Shown here: positions 1-7,157 of the stretch, piece after piece
Layout of the letters: each line of letters begins with the position of its first letter
Position numbering within the stretch: the first letter of the stretch is position 1
Assembly: GCA_035538335.1 (NCBI GenBank)
Contig: DATLKN010000031.1
Location: 71,523 to 135,522, forward strand
Origin: AP-15 sp035538335
Lineage (GTDB): Bacteria; Pseudomonadota; Alphaproteobacteria; ATCC43930; CGMCC-115725
Length of the DNA: 64,000 nucleotides
Direction: 5' to 3'
Position numbers and translations under genes: made by a program
Notes under the pieces: generated by a model
What the model was told of the DNA's origin: nothing
The model's database searches: none
What the model saw: the letters and a program-made list of their open reading frames with translations, nothing else

Positions 1-480
1 CCGCACCTCGACAGCAGACGCCTGCCTACGGTACGGCCGGCGAACGCGCCGGAAGGGGCAGCCGGTGTCCGGGACCCCGAGGGAGCGGTTGCGCTCGACG
101 AGTTCCTCGGCGCCGACATCGTCGTCATCGGCGCCCCGATGTACAACTTCACGGTGCCCAGCCAGCTGAAGGCCTGGATCGACCGCATCCTGATTGCCGG
201 CAGGACTTTCCGCTACAGCGAGACCGGTCCTGTCGGGCTGGCCGGCGGCAAGCGCGTGGTCATCGCCTCCTCGCGCGGCGGTCTCTATGCGTCGGGCACG
301 CCGTTCGCGGCCTACGACTTCCAGGAGAAGTACCTGCGCGCTGTCTTCGCCTTCATCGGGATCGAGGACGTCGAGTTCGTGCGCGCCGAGGGGCTCGCGT
401 TCGGACCGGAGCAGCGCGAAGCAGCGATACGGGCGGCTTTGGCCTCCGTGCGCTCCACCGTGACCCGGCTTGCGGCGTAG
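1..480 (+). CDS. FMN-dependent NADH-azoreductase family protein (5' end outside window)
   Basis: Flavodoxin-fold oxidoreductase of the AzoR type, which moves electrons from NAD(P)H through FMN to quinones or azo compounds in the cytoplasm. The frame is open from base 1, so the start lies upstream. The segment ADIVVIGAPMYNFTVPSQLK (about residues 38-57 of the visible part) is the classic FMN-phosphate-loop neighbourhood of AzoR. The later SSRGG segment fits the second flavin-contacting loop. About 159 codons are visible of an expected ~200, so only the N-terminal strand and first FMN loop are missing. The next gene follows after 63 bp on the same strand. Family assignment is firm; the substrate is unknown. 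Confidence 0.85.
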   Translation, partial: PHLDSRRLPTVRPANAPEGAAGVRDPEGAVALDEFLGADIVVIGAPMYNFTVPSQLKAWIDRILIAGRTFRYSETGPVGLAGGKRVVIASSRGGLYASGTPFAAYDFQEKYLRAVFAFIGIEDVEFVRAEGLAFGPEQREAAIRAALASVRSTVTRLAA

Positions 481-543
481 CCGGGGGAACCGGAGCTCGG
501 CAATGCCGCGTCCCAAGCGAGAACGCATTTCCGGAGATCCGCC

Positions 544-909
544 ATGTCGGACAGGATTCATGAACTGCTAAACCGCAACCTCCGGGAGGTTTTCGGTGAA
601 GGCGACGCCGCCCGCCGTCGGGCGGCAATCGAGGAGCTCTACACCGATGACGGCGTCCTCTATGTGCCTCCGGGCGTTTTCGTCGGGCACGACGCATTGG
701 ACAGGTTCGCAGGAGACCTGCGTGCGACTCACCCTCACTTCGTGTACACGCCTCACGGCGAGCCGCAGGTACTCCACAACGCCGGCCGTCTGGCATGGGG
801 GTCCGGTCCGCGTGGGCAGAAGTCCGATTACACCGGCTTGGACGTGATCATCGTTCGCGGCGACAAGATCGCCGCGCTCTATGTATTCCTCGATCCAATG
901 CCATCATGA
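544..909 (+). CDS. SnoaL-like / NTF2-fold protein (nuclear transport factor 2 superfamily)
   Basis: A 121-residue protein with the length and pattern of the SnoaL/ketosteroid-isomerase-like fold: an N-terminal helix with a RRRAAIEELYTDDGVLYVPP segment, then strands ending in a hydrophobic segment IAALYVFLDPMP. Proteins of this fold bind small hydrophobic ligands or act as isomerases or hydrolases; nothing in the sequence fixes the substrate. An ATG preceded by a GGAG-type ribosome-binding site (TTTCCGGAGATCC) supports the start. It lies between the azoreductase and two pirins on the same strand and may share a redox or stress-related transcription unit with them, which is inferred from order only. 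Confidence 0.75.
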   Translation: MSDRIHELLNRNLREVFGEGDAARRRAAIEELYTDDGVLYVPPGVFVGHDALDRFAGDLRATHPHFVYTPHGEPQVLHNAGRLAWGSGPRGQKSDYTGLDVIIVRGDKIAALYVFLDPMPS

Positions 910-981
910 CACGACCGAGTGCTGTCGCTGGCTTCCGATCATGAGGGACAGTGAGAGCGTTCCTTCCGGGATGACCGTTCG

Positions 982-1872
982 ATGACAACAGAAATCGACA
1001 ACGCGCGTCAGGTAGCGAAGATCGTCACCGCGCATCGTCAACGCGAGGGCGGCGGCTTCATCGTGCGGCGACCTTTCCCGTCGGCCGGGTTGCGCCATGC
1101 CGATCCGTTCCTGCTGCTCGACGAGATGGGACCTGTCGCGTACGGGCCGGGCGAGGCCGTCGGCGCGTCCGACCACCCGCATCGCGGCTTCGAGACCGTG
1201 ACCTACCTGTTCGACGGCGAGATGGAGCACGAGGATTCAGCCGGCCACCGCGGCCGCCTCGGGCCCGGCGACGTGCAGTGGATGACCGCCGGGCGCGGCA
1301 TCGTGCATTCGGAGATGCCGTCGCGCGACATGCGGCGGCGCGGCGGCAGGATGCACGGGTTCCAGATCTGGCTGAACCTGCCGGCGCGCGACAAGATGAC
1401 GGCGCCGCGCTACCAGGAGATCCCGCGCGCGGCGATCCCGGCGGCGGCAACCCCCGACGGGCGGGCGTCGGTGCATGTCGTCGCCGGCGCGGCTCTGGGC
1501 GCCGAGGCGGTGATCGATACCCGCACGCCGATCGGCTTGTTGCACTGGAGCTTCGCGCCGGGCGCAGCGGTCGAGGTGCCGGTCCCGGATGACCACGCCG
1601 CCTATGTCTATGTCTTCGAGGGCGCGGTTGACATCGGCGGCCGCGAGATCGAGGACGGGCGGCTCGCCGTCCTCGGCGACGGCAACGCGGTACATTTCGG
1701 GGCGAGCGAGCGCGCGCAAGCCCTGCTGCTCACCGGGGTTCCGCTGCGCGAGCCGGTCGTGCAATACGGGCCTTTCGTCATGAACAGCGAGCGCGAGATC
1801 ATCGAGGCCGTCGAAGACTACCAGGCCGGACGGCTCTGCGAGATCTCGCGGCAGCGAATGCCAGGCGCCTGA
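982..1872 (+). CDS. Pirin family protein (first of two tandem copies)
   Basis: A 296-residue bicupin of the pirin family. Bacterial pirins are cytoplasmic metal-binding proteins; some oxidise flavonoids such as quercetin and others regulate enzymes. The N-terminal cupin keeps the metal ligands: the HPH pair in DHPHRGFETVTYL (around residue 60) and the H-x-E pair in GRGIVHSEM. A C-terminal cupin ends with the typical NSEREIIEA-x-EDYQAG tail. Length matches the family. The ribosome-binding site before ATG 982 is weak. It is followed after 14 bp by a second, divergent pirin, so the two are very probably cotranscribed. Specific substrate unknown. Confidence 0.9.
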   Translation: MTTEIDNARQVAKIVTAHRQREGGGFIVRRPFPSAGLRHADPFLLLDEMGPVAYGPGEAVGASDHPHRGFETVTYLFDGEMEHEDSAGHRGRLGPGDVQWMTAGRGIVHSEMPSRDMRRRGGRMHGFQIWLNLPARDKMTAPRYQEIPRAAIPAAATPDGRASVHVVAGAALGAEAVIDTRTPIGLLHWSFAPGAAVEVPVPDDHAAYVYVFEGAVDIGGREIEDGRLAVLGDGNAVHFGASERAQALLLTGVPLREPVVQYGPFVMNSEREIIEAVEDYQAGRLCEISRQRMPGA

Positions 1873-1886
1873 ATGGGAGGGAAATC

Positions 1887-2804
1887 ATGAGCGTACGGCC
1901 GGCCGCCGATCCCGCGGGTTCGCGCAGCCCTGCGACCCCGGCGGTTGCGACCGTCATCGACGCCCGCCCGCGCGACATCGGCGGCTTTGCCGTCGGGCGC
2001 GTGCTGCCCGCAGCGGCGTGCCGCCATGTCGGTCCCTTCGTCTTCTTCGACCACATGGGACCGGCGGCGCTCGCGCGGGGGCAGGGGCTGGATGTGCGGC
2101 CGCACCCCCATATCGGGCTGGCGACGGTGACCTACCTGTTCGAGGGCGAGATCGTGCACCGCGACAGCCTCGGGTCGCACCAGCCGATCAGGCCGGGCGA
2201 CATCAACTGGATGACCGCAGGCCGGGGCATCGCCCACTCCGAACGCACACCCGCGGCGCTGCGCCGCACTGGTTCGCGGCTGCACGGGCTGCAGCTCTGG
2301 GTTGCGCTGCCGCTGGCGGAGGAGGAGACCGAACCCGAGTTCCGCCACCACCCGGCACAGACGCTGCCATCGTTGGAACGCGCCGGCGCCCGCATTCGAT
2401 TGCTGGCCGGCAGCGCCTACGGAGAGACCTCGCCGGTCAAGGTCGTCTCGCCGTTGTTCTATGCCGATGTCGTTCTGCCGGCCGGATGCGAGCTGCCGCT
2501 GCCGGGCGAGCACGCGGAGCGCGCCGGTTATGTCGTCGCCGGCGTCGTCATCTGCGGCAACCAGCGTGCCGAGCGCGGCCGGATGCTGGTGTTCGCAACG
2601 GGGGCCGAGGCAGCGGTGCGCGCAGTGACGGACGCGCGTGTCGTGCTGCTCGGCGGCGCGCCGCTCGACGCCGAGCGGCACCTCTGGTGGAATTTCGTGT
2701 CGAGTTCGACGGCGAGGATCGAAGAGGCCAAGCGCGACTGGAAGGAAGGGCGGTTTCCCAAAGTGCCCGGCGACGAGAGCGAGTTCATTCCGCTGCCGGA
2801 ATAG
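1887..2804 (+). CDS. Pirin family protein (second tandem copy)
   Basis: A 305-residue pirin, paralogous to the preceding gene but clearly diverged. The metal site is complete: RPHPHIGLATVTYL carries the two histidines, and GRGIAHSER the third histidine and glutamate. The C-terminus carries the family-typical tail (ARIEEAKRDWKEGRF), which in pirins covers the cupin mouth. An excellent ribosome-binding site (TGGGAGGG) sits just before ATG 1887, and the 14-bp gap to the upstream pirin implies one operon. Retention of both metal sites argues that both copies are functional, perhaps as partners or with different ligands (inference). Confidence 0.9.
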   Translation: MSVRPAADPAGSRSPATPAVATVIDARPRDIGGFAVGRVLPAAACRHVGPFVFFDHMGPAALARGQGLDVRPHPHIGLATVTYLFEGEIVHRDSLGSHQPIRPGDINWMTAGRGIAHSERTPAALRRTGSRLHGLQLWVALPLAEEETEPEFRHHPAQTLPSLERAGARIRLLAGSAYGETSPVKVVSPLFYADVVLPAGCELPLPGEHAERAGYVVAGVVICGNQRAERGRMLVFATGAEAAVRAVTDARVVLLGGAPLDAERHLWWNFVSSSTARIEEAKRDWKEGRFPKVPGDESEFIPLPE

Positions 2805-3245
2805 CCGGGCGCCGGTCCGCCGGCGGCTAGCTAGTCCAGCTCTGCGGCTCGTGCGGCCGCTTGAAGAGCAAAACCAGTACCCTACATGGGGTGGTCTGAC
2901 GGTCAACGGGGGGTAAGATATGGCTCGGACACCGCGAAAGCCGACCAAAGCTCATCTGTCGCGCGCCGGCCACGACATGCACGACCGCAGCGCCAAGGTG
3001 CGCAAAGAGGCGGCAGAGGTGCTGGCCGTGGCGCCAAGGCGTCAACCGTTGAAGCGGAAGGGGAAATAGCTCAGCACCGGCGAATCGACCGCGCCTCGGT
3101 CCTCGAACCCGAGCCAATTCGGCGCCTTTATCAAGCGCGCTATCCCACGAAGAGGTGCTTCAGCGATCCGCGGCGGAGTGGGGAGCTATGAGGAGCTTCG
3201 GATCAGGCAGAACGCTTTCGCCGCTTCTCTTCGCTAGAGGTGTGA
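2805..3245. other. Sparse region between pirins and toxin-antitoxin pair
   Basis: About 440 bp with no recognisable large gene. The only coding candidate is a 49-codon small gene at 2920-3069 (listed separately). Longer open frames on both strands here have no family-like composition and are judged chance frames of GC-rich DNA. Bases 3070-3245 show no promoter, repeat or RNA that I can support. Confidence 0.5.
2920..3069 (+). CDS. Candidate small basic protein, 49 aa
   Basis: A short frame starting at ATG 2920 directly after a run of G residues (GGGGGGTAAG) that can serve as a ribosome-binding site. The 49-residue product is very basic, opening MARTPRKPTKAH and ending RQPLKRKGK, with an amphipathic stretch SAKVRKEAAEVL in the middle. 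No membrane segment, cysteine or known motif is seen. Charge and size recall small nucleic-acid- or ribosome-associated proteins, but that is only an impression. It stands alone between the pirins and the toxin-antitoxin remnant. I do not recognise a family; it could be a chance frame. Confidence 0.4.
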   Translation: MARTPRKPTKAHLSRAGHDMHDRSAKVRKEAAEVLAVAPRRQPLKRKGK

Positions 3246-3575
3246 TTATCGGGGTGGGTGCAACGCATCCCCAATCCGATGCAATCGGATTGCAGGCCGC
3301 CTCGGCAGCTTGACCACCAATTCGAGCTTTCCGCCGATCGCTTCGATGTAGTTGCGGAGCGTCGACAGATACATGTCGGTCTGTTTCTCAATTTTCGAGA
3401 CGGACGGCTGCTTGATATGCAGGGCGGCGGCGACATCGAGCTGCGCCTTGCCAGCGATTTCCCGCAGCTCGCGCAGACCCTCCACCTCCTGCTTCAGCTC
3501 TTGATAGCGCGCCTCAACGCGCTCTCGCCGCTCGGGGGGAAGCTCAGCAATCACTTGGTCAAGGGTCCGGCCCAT
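3246..3575 (-). CDS. XRE-family antitoxin (HigA-like) of a type II toxin-antitoxin pair
   Basis: A 109-residue helix-turn-helix protein. Residues about 35-75 (LRELREIAGKAQLDVAAALH, then IKQPSVSKIEKQTDMYLSTL) give the recognition helix QPSVSKIE followed by the conserved TLRNYIEAIGGKLELVV strand typical of antitoxins paired with phage-Gp49-like (DUF891/HigB) toxins. Such antitoxins bind and neutralise the toxin and repress their own operon. The gene starts 1 bp after the end of the toxin frame, the toxin-first order usual for this class. The antitoxin is intact although its toxin is broken. The C-terminal ~15 residues (RRPAIRLHRIGDALHPPR) look less conserved and may be an extension. Confidence 0.85.
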   Translation of the reverse strand: MGRTLDQVIAELPPERRERVEARYQELKQEVEGLRELREIAGKAQLDVAAALHIKQPSVSKIEKQTDMYLSTLRNYIEAIGGKLELVVKLPRRPAIRLHRIGDALHPPR

Positions 3576-3576
3576 C

Positions 3577-3873
3577 TCACTTCTCCTTCCTTCCGGCTTT
3601 CAGGCGATCCAAATGCGCCGAAAACCGTTTGTCCGCCTTTGCGACAAGCTTCCGGTAAAAGCGCTTCTGGCTCCCACCGTCTTGCCCCCGGCGACCAGCA
3701 GAATGGCCCGCCGCCGCGGGTCGAATGCGAAAGCCGCGCGCCACTCGCCGTTCGAAGCTTCGAACCGCAGCTTCTTCATGTTCGCGTGCTTCGAGCAAGG
3801 CGTCCTGGACCGCCGGCTCGAAGGCCAGGAACTCCAGCTCGAACTCGTCATGGAACTCGACAACCCACGGCAT
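3577..3873 (-). pseudogene. Broken RelE/HigB-like (Gp49/DUF891) toxin gene
   Basis: The start (MPWVVEFHDEFELEFLAF, then EPAVQDALLE) and end (GSQKRFYRKLVAKADKRF) of a Gp49-like toxin lie in one frame. The central block (SKHANMKKLRFEASNGEWRA, then FAFDPRRRAILLVAGGK) lies in another. The frame breaks near 3790, where about 20 residues usually found between DALLE and the HANMKELRF motif are also absent, and again near 3680. A full-length toxin of ~115 residues therefore cannot be made; an out-of-frame 98-residue product could be. Toxins of this class are ribosome-dependent mRNA nucleases. The upstream palindrome and the downstream antitoxin are preserved. A sequencing error could explain one shift but not the missing segment. 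Confidence 0.75.
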
Positions 3874-4206
3874 CTATATAGCCTTGAGGCTATGTTGCGT
3901 CAAGGACGCTTCGACCCGCTGGGTCGACGGCGCCATCGGACAAAATTGCGAGCGCGGAATGGGGAAAGCAGCATGGGCGGTCGTCGCGTTGTCGTCCTCG
4001 TCGACGGCGTGACGCCGGCGAGGCCCGCCTTCGCGCACACGCGATCGAGCACGCGCACGATGCCGATGAAATGTCCCTGCCCCCAATCGGCTGGGAAGAA
4101 GAAGGGAGATTTCGCGGTCTGCGGCTGAGCCAGCAAGAGGGCCGCCGCGGCGCGCCCGATCACCCGGCTTTGCGCCCCGCTCTTTGTATCCGGGAAGTGG
4201 CCGGCC
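3874..4206. other. Gene-poor stretch, possible gene remnant on the minus strand
   Basis: About 330 bp between the toxin remnant and the epimerase. A minus-strand frame at 3900-4163 begins with an alanine/leucine-rich, signal-like N-terminus and contains GQGHFIGIVRVLDRVCAKAG, which faintly recalls small secreted Rap1a-type proteins, then loses any family-like composition. I cannot support a functional gene. It may be a decayed secreted-protein gene. Confidence 0.3.
3878..3893. promoter_or_regulatory. Inverted repeat at toxin-antitoxin promoter (candidate operator)
   Basis: A perfect inverted repeat with 6-bp arms, ATAGCC-TTGA-GGCTAT, ends 4 bp upstream of the toxin start codon. Toxin-antitoxin operons of this class are usually repressed by their HTH antitoxin through such a palindrome. 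AT content is locally higher than in the surroundings. The operator role is inferred from position. Confidence 0.55.
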
Positions 4207-5184
4207 TCAGACGGCGCGATGGTATTCCCTGTACCATTCTACGAAGCGGGCGATCCCCGTCTCGATCGTAGTCTTCGGCTCGAAACCGAGGTCGCGGCGG
4301 GCCGGCTCGATATCGGCGAAGCTCCCCATCACCTCGCCGGGCTGGCGCGGCAGCAGCACTTGTCTGGCCGTGCGGCCGACCGCGCGCTCGATGACGGCGA
4401 TGAAATCGGTCAGTTTGACCGGCCGATGGTTGCCGAGATTGTAGATGCGGTGGAGCGGTTCGCCGCCGGCGGCGAGCCCGTCGTAGGCGGCGATCGTGCC
4501 GGCGACGACGTCGTCGATATAGGTGAAATCGCGCGCCATCTCGCCTTTGTTGAAGACCTTGATCGGTTCGCCGGCGAGGATCGCGCCGGTGAACAGATAG
4601 GGCGCCATGTCCGGCCGGCCCCACGGCCCGTAGACCGTGAAGTAGCGCAACCCCGTCGCCCGCAAGCCATAAAGATGACCATAGGTCTGCGCCATCAGCT
4701 CGCAGCTGCGTTTCGTCGCGGCATAGATCGAGAGCGGCCGCTCGACAGGGTCCTCGACGCGCAGCGGCTGCTTCTCGTTGGCGCCGTATACCGATGACGA
4801 GGAGGCATAGACGATGCCGCGCAGCCCCTCGATGCGCCGCGCCGCCTCGAGCACGACGAGCGTCCCCATGACGTTGCGCTCGACATAGACGTATGGGTCC
4901 TCGAGCGAGCGCCGCACGCCCGCCTGCGCCGCCAGATGAATGATGCCGGCTACGTCCCGGTGGCGATCAAGGAGCGCGGCGACAGCGGTCCGGTCGGCGA
5001 TGTCGAGCTTCTCGAAGCTGAAGCCCGGCCGGCCGCGCAGCTGGCCGAGGCGCGCCTCTTTGAGGCGCACGTCGTAATAGTCGTTGAGGTTGTCGACGCC
5101 GACGACGTGCTCGCCGCGCTGCAACAGGGCCTGCGCCACGTGAAGGCCGATGAAGCCGCCCGCCCCGGTAAGAAGAACCGACAT
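4207..5184 (-). CDS. NAD-dependent epimerase, UDP-glucuronate 4-epimerase-like
   Basis: A 325-residue short-chain extended dehydrogenase. The Rossmann glycine motif TGAGGFIG is at residues 6-13, the active-site serines in YASSSSVYG (about 126-134) and the catalytic Tyr154/Lys158 in SIYAATK. The segment DNLNDYYDVRLKEARL after the second strand is characteristic of the UDP-glucuronate 4-epimerase (CapI/LpsL) branch. These enzymes make UDP-galacturonate for lipopolysaccharide core or capsule. Length is normal. It stands alone, without a polysaccharide cluster, which suggests a housekeeping role in envelope synthesis. Substrate within the branch is inferred. Confidence 0.85.
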   Translation of the reverse strand: MSVLLTGAGGFIGLHVAQALLQRGEHVVGVDNLNDYYDVRLKEARLGQLRGRPGFSFEKLDIADRTAVAALLDRHRDVAGIIHLAAQAGVRRSLEDPYVYVERNVMGTLVVLEAARRIEGLRGIVYASSSSVYGANEKQPLRVEDPVERPLSIYAATKRSCELMAQTYGHLYGLRATGLRYFTVYGPWGRPDMAPYLFTGAILAGEPIKVFNKGEMARDFTYIDDVVAGTIAAYDGLAAGGEPLHRIYNLGNHRPVKLTDFIAVIERAVGRTARQVLLPRQPGEVMGSFADIEPARRDLGFEPKTTIETGIARFVEWYREYHRAV

Positions 5185-5368
5185 CCAGCAACCGGCGAAA
5201 AGCAGAAATTTGAAATAGGCGCGGCGGTGTGACGAGGCTTTGCTCGCGGCATCTCCCTATCGTCTCGGCAGCCCGGCGGCAACAGAATTCTGCGCCGGCG
5301 CCGGGCCGTTGCCGCAGAGGGCGCCGCGGCGTAGCGTCCCCGGGGGAACGGCGCGCGGGGTGCGGCGG

Positions 5369-5914
5369 ATGAGCGGGGAGGATGCGGCGGGTGGCGAGCG
5401 CTTCGACCTCGCCTATCTCATTCTCAGCGGAGCGGCAACGGCGGCGCGCGGCCCGGAATTGCTGCGCCGGCTCGTCGGGCTCGGCTTCGCGGGCGTCATC
5501 GCCATCCCGACGCCGAACGCCTCGCGCATCCTCGCACCGCGCGAGCTCGCCGAGGTCGAGGGAGCGCGGGTCGTCGAATCCTATTTCGATCTGGCGATTC
5601 GGCCGCGGCCGCCGCGCGGCGTCGTCTTGTTCGCGCCGCTCTCCTTCAATTCGTTGAACAAGCTCGCGCACGGCATCGCCGACAACCTCGCGCTCGCCGT
5701 CGCCGCCGAGGCGATCGGGCGGCAGACACCGGTCATCCTCGGGCCCTCACTGAACGCGCCCCTGCTCGCGCATCCGGAAGCGCAAGCGTCGCTAGCGAAG
5801 CTCGCACGCTGGGGCACCGAGATCGTGCCGCCGGTCGATGACGGCGAAGGCCCGCGCCTCGCCCCGAGCGAGCGGCTGATCGAGGCCGTCCGCCCCTATC
5901 TGCGGCGCGCTTGA
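5369..5914 (+). CDS. Flavoprotein of the HFCD (phosphopantothenoylcysteine decarboxylase-like) family
   Basis: A 181-residue protein built like the flavoprotein family that includes the CoaC/Dfp decarboxylase: an N-terminal strand-loop FDLAYLILSGAATAARGPEL, a central LFAPLSFNSLNKLAHGIADN motif in which the Asn and the AHGIADN helix match the FMN-binding and trimer-contact region, and a late TPVILGPSLNAPLLAHP segment corresponding to the substrate-recognition clamp. The frame is open further upstream, but ATG 5369 is the first start compatible with the family. It probably binds FMN; decarboxylase activity is not shown, because the CoaC active-site motif is not evident. Convergent with the ThuA gene. 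Confidence 0.75.
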   Translation: MSGEDAAGGERFDLAYLILSGAATAARGPELLRRLVGLGFAGVIAIPTPNASRILAPRELAEVEGARVVESYFDLAIRPRPPRGVVLFAPLSFNSLNKLAHGIADNLALAVAAEAIGRQTPVILGPSLNAPLLAHPEAQASLAKLARWGTEIVPPVDDGEGPRLAPSERLIEAVRPYLRRA

Positions 5915-5933
5915 GGCAGCCGGCGCGCCCGGA

Positions 5934-6740
5934 TCAGCCGCCGAGGCCCCAGAGCACGGCGTTGTCGAGAAGGCGCAGGAAAGAGGGGCTCTCCCAGGCG
6001 CCGCGGAAGGTCGCAGGCGCGGTGTCCGCCGGATCGGCGCGCGCCGAGCGGACGGCCGGGTTGTGGCAATGGCCGAGCGCGACATAGGCGAGCCCGCCCG
6101 CGCCGACCGCGCGCGCATAGGCCAGCACGCGGGTGCGGCCGTCCGGCAACAGCGAGGAATCGGCGCCGTAGAGAGTGTCGACCACCGGCCAATCGCCGCT
6201 CGCGCCGTAATCGGCGGCCAGCAGGATATGGCTCGCGGCGGGGTCCTGCAGCTCGACGAAATAGGGCTCGTCCTCGACCTCGAACGAGCCGCCGAGGCCG
6301 CGGGTCAGCGGATGCTCGGGATCGCGGACTTCGACGCGGATGCGGCAGATCGGCGGATGCGTCAGGAAGCGGCAGCCGAGCAGCACATGGTGCTCGCTCT
6401 TCAGCGAGCGGCGCTGCCGCATGCCCTCGACCCGCTCGGCGCGCCCCCCGCTCGTGCCGTGCAGCGCGAGCCAATGGCCGCCCGCCGCAAGCCAGCCCGA
6501 AATGGCGCGGCATTGCGCCGCCTCGGGATAGGGGCCGGCGACATAGGTGATCAGCAGCCGGCTGACCGGCAGCCATTTCTCGACATCGGCGAAATCGTTG
6601 CCGACCGAGGCCGCAGCCTCTCGTTCCGCCAAGAGCTGCAGCAGCCGCAGCCGGGCGTAGTCGTGGTCGTGCCCGGCGCCGGAGCCGGGCGGGAAGCCAC
6701 CGGCGATCAGATGCGCGCGGCGGGGCGTGTTGTCGGTCAT
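5934..6740 (-). CDS. ThuA-domain protein (trehalose-utilisation / class I glutamine amidotransferase-like fold)
   Basis: A 268-residue protein of the ThuA family. Recognisable blocks are HLIAGGFPPGSGAGHDHDYA near the start, GGHWLALHGTSGGRAE at about residue 90, then the FLTHPPICRIRVEVRDPEHP segment and a YVALGHCHNPAVRS motif near the end, where ThuA proteins have a GH-x-H histidine pair. ThuA members act in sugar and keto-sugar metabolism with unclear chemistry. ATG 6740 is chosen because GAGAGG sits six bases before it; the frame continues upstream without a good start. A TTGAC-N4-ATCAA palindrome (6769-6782) is just upstream. Function beyond family is unknown. Confidence 0.8.
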   Translation of the reverse strand: MTDNTPRRAHLIAGGFPPGSGAGHDHDYARLRLLQLLAEREAAASVGNDFADVEKWLPVSRLLITYVAGPYPEAAQCRAISGWLAAGGHWLALHGTSGGRAERVEGMRQRRSLKSEHHVLLGCRFLTHPPICRIRVEVRDPEHPLTRGLGGSFEVEDEPYFVELQDPAASHILLAADYGASGDWPVVDTLYGADSSLLPDGRTRVLAYARAVGAGGLAYVALGHCHNPAVRSARADPADTAPATFRGAWESPSFLRLLDNAVLWGLGG

Positions 6741-6768
6741 GGTTCCTCTCTGCAACGTTCGGTGCAGC

Positions 6769-6782
6769 TTGACACAAATCAA
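6769..6782. promoter_or_regulatory. FixK/FNR-like box (candidate)
   Basis: TTGACACAAATCAA matches the symmetric CRP/FNR-family consensus TTGAY-N4-RTCAA exactly. It lies between the divergent ThuA gene (start 6740) and the 59-residue gene (start 6846). From the centre it is about 35 bp to the ThuA start and 70 bp to the other start. A similar site precedes the universal stress protein gene. It could also be a chance -35-like TTGACA. Confidence 0.4.
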
Positions 6783-6845
6783 TGCCGCAGGCGCGCAGTC
6801 GAAGGACATTCCGCGGTCGCGCAGCGACGGGCGAGCGGACCGAAG

Positions 6846-7025
6846 ATGGAAGAAGCCTCCTATTATCTCGAGCAGGCGATGCGGGCCCGGCGCCTGGCGG
6901 CCGAGATCAACCGCCCGGACATCCGCGAAAAGCTGCTCCGTCTTGCCGAGCAATACAGCGAAATCGCCGAGGATATCGCGCGCGGCGCCCGGGCCAGGCA
7001 TCCCGAGTTGCTTCGCCGGGCCTAG
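6846..7025 (+). CDS. Small helical hypothetical protein, 59 aa
   Basis: The short product is almost entirely charged amphipathic helix: MEEASYYLEQAMRARRLAAE, then DIREKLLRLAEQYSEIAEDI. It strongly resembles small alphaproteobacterial proteins of unknown function with the pattern (Y/R)RxxAxxLRxLAE...DPxIREKLLxLAxxYxxLAExxE, which supports a real gene. No signal peptide or membrane segment. The ribosome-binding site is weak. It sits divergent from the ThuA gene and 132 bp upstream of the sensor kinase. Role unknown. Confidence 0.65.
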   Translation: MEEASYYLEQAMRARRLAAEINRPDIREKLLRLAEQYSEIAEDIARGARARHPELLRRA

Positions 7026-7157
7026 GCGGCGCCGCGAACAAGGCTTCCCGTTGGCGGCGTTCGTGTCGATTTCACGCTATTATCTACTATGACGGGCAGG
7101 TTAAAGCAGTTATTCTAGCGGCCGCCGCCGGTTCTGCTCCGGCCGCTATCTGTACCC

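Noticed and set aside
3900..4163. A Rap1a-like secreted protein on the minus strand
   Set aside because: Only a short, weak similarity and a signal-like start; the second half has no plausible composition. Kept only as a possible remnant.
6769..6774. TTGACA as a -35 box for the 59-residue gene
   Set aside because: No acceptable -10 element 16-18 bp downstream; the FNR-like reading explains both half-sites better.
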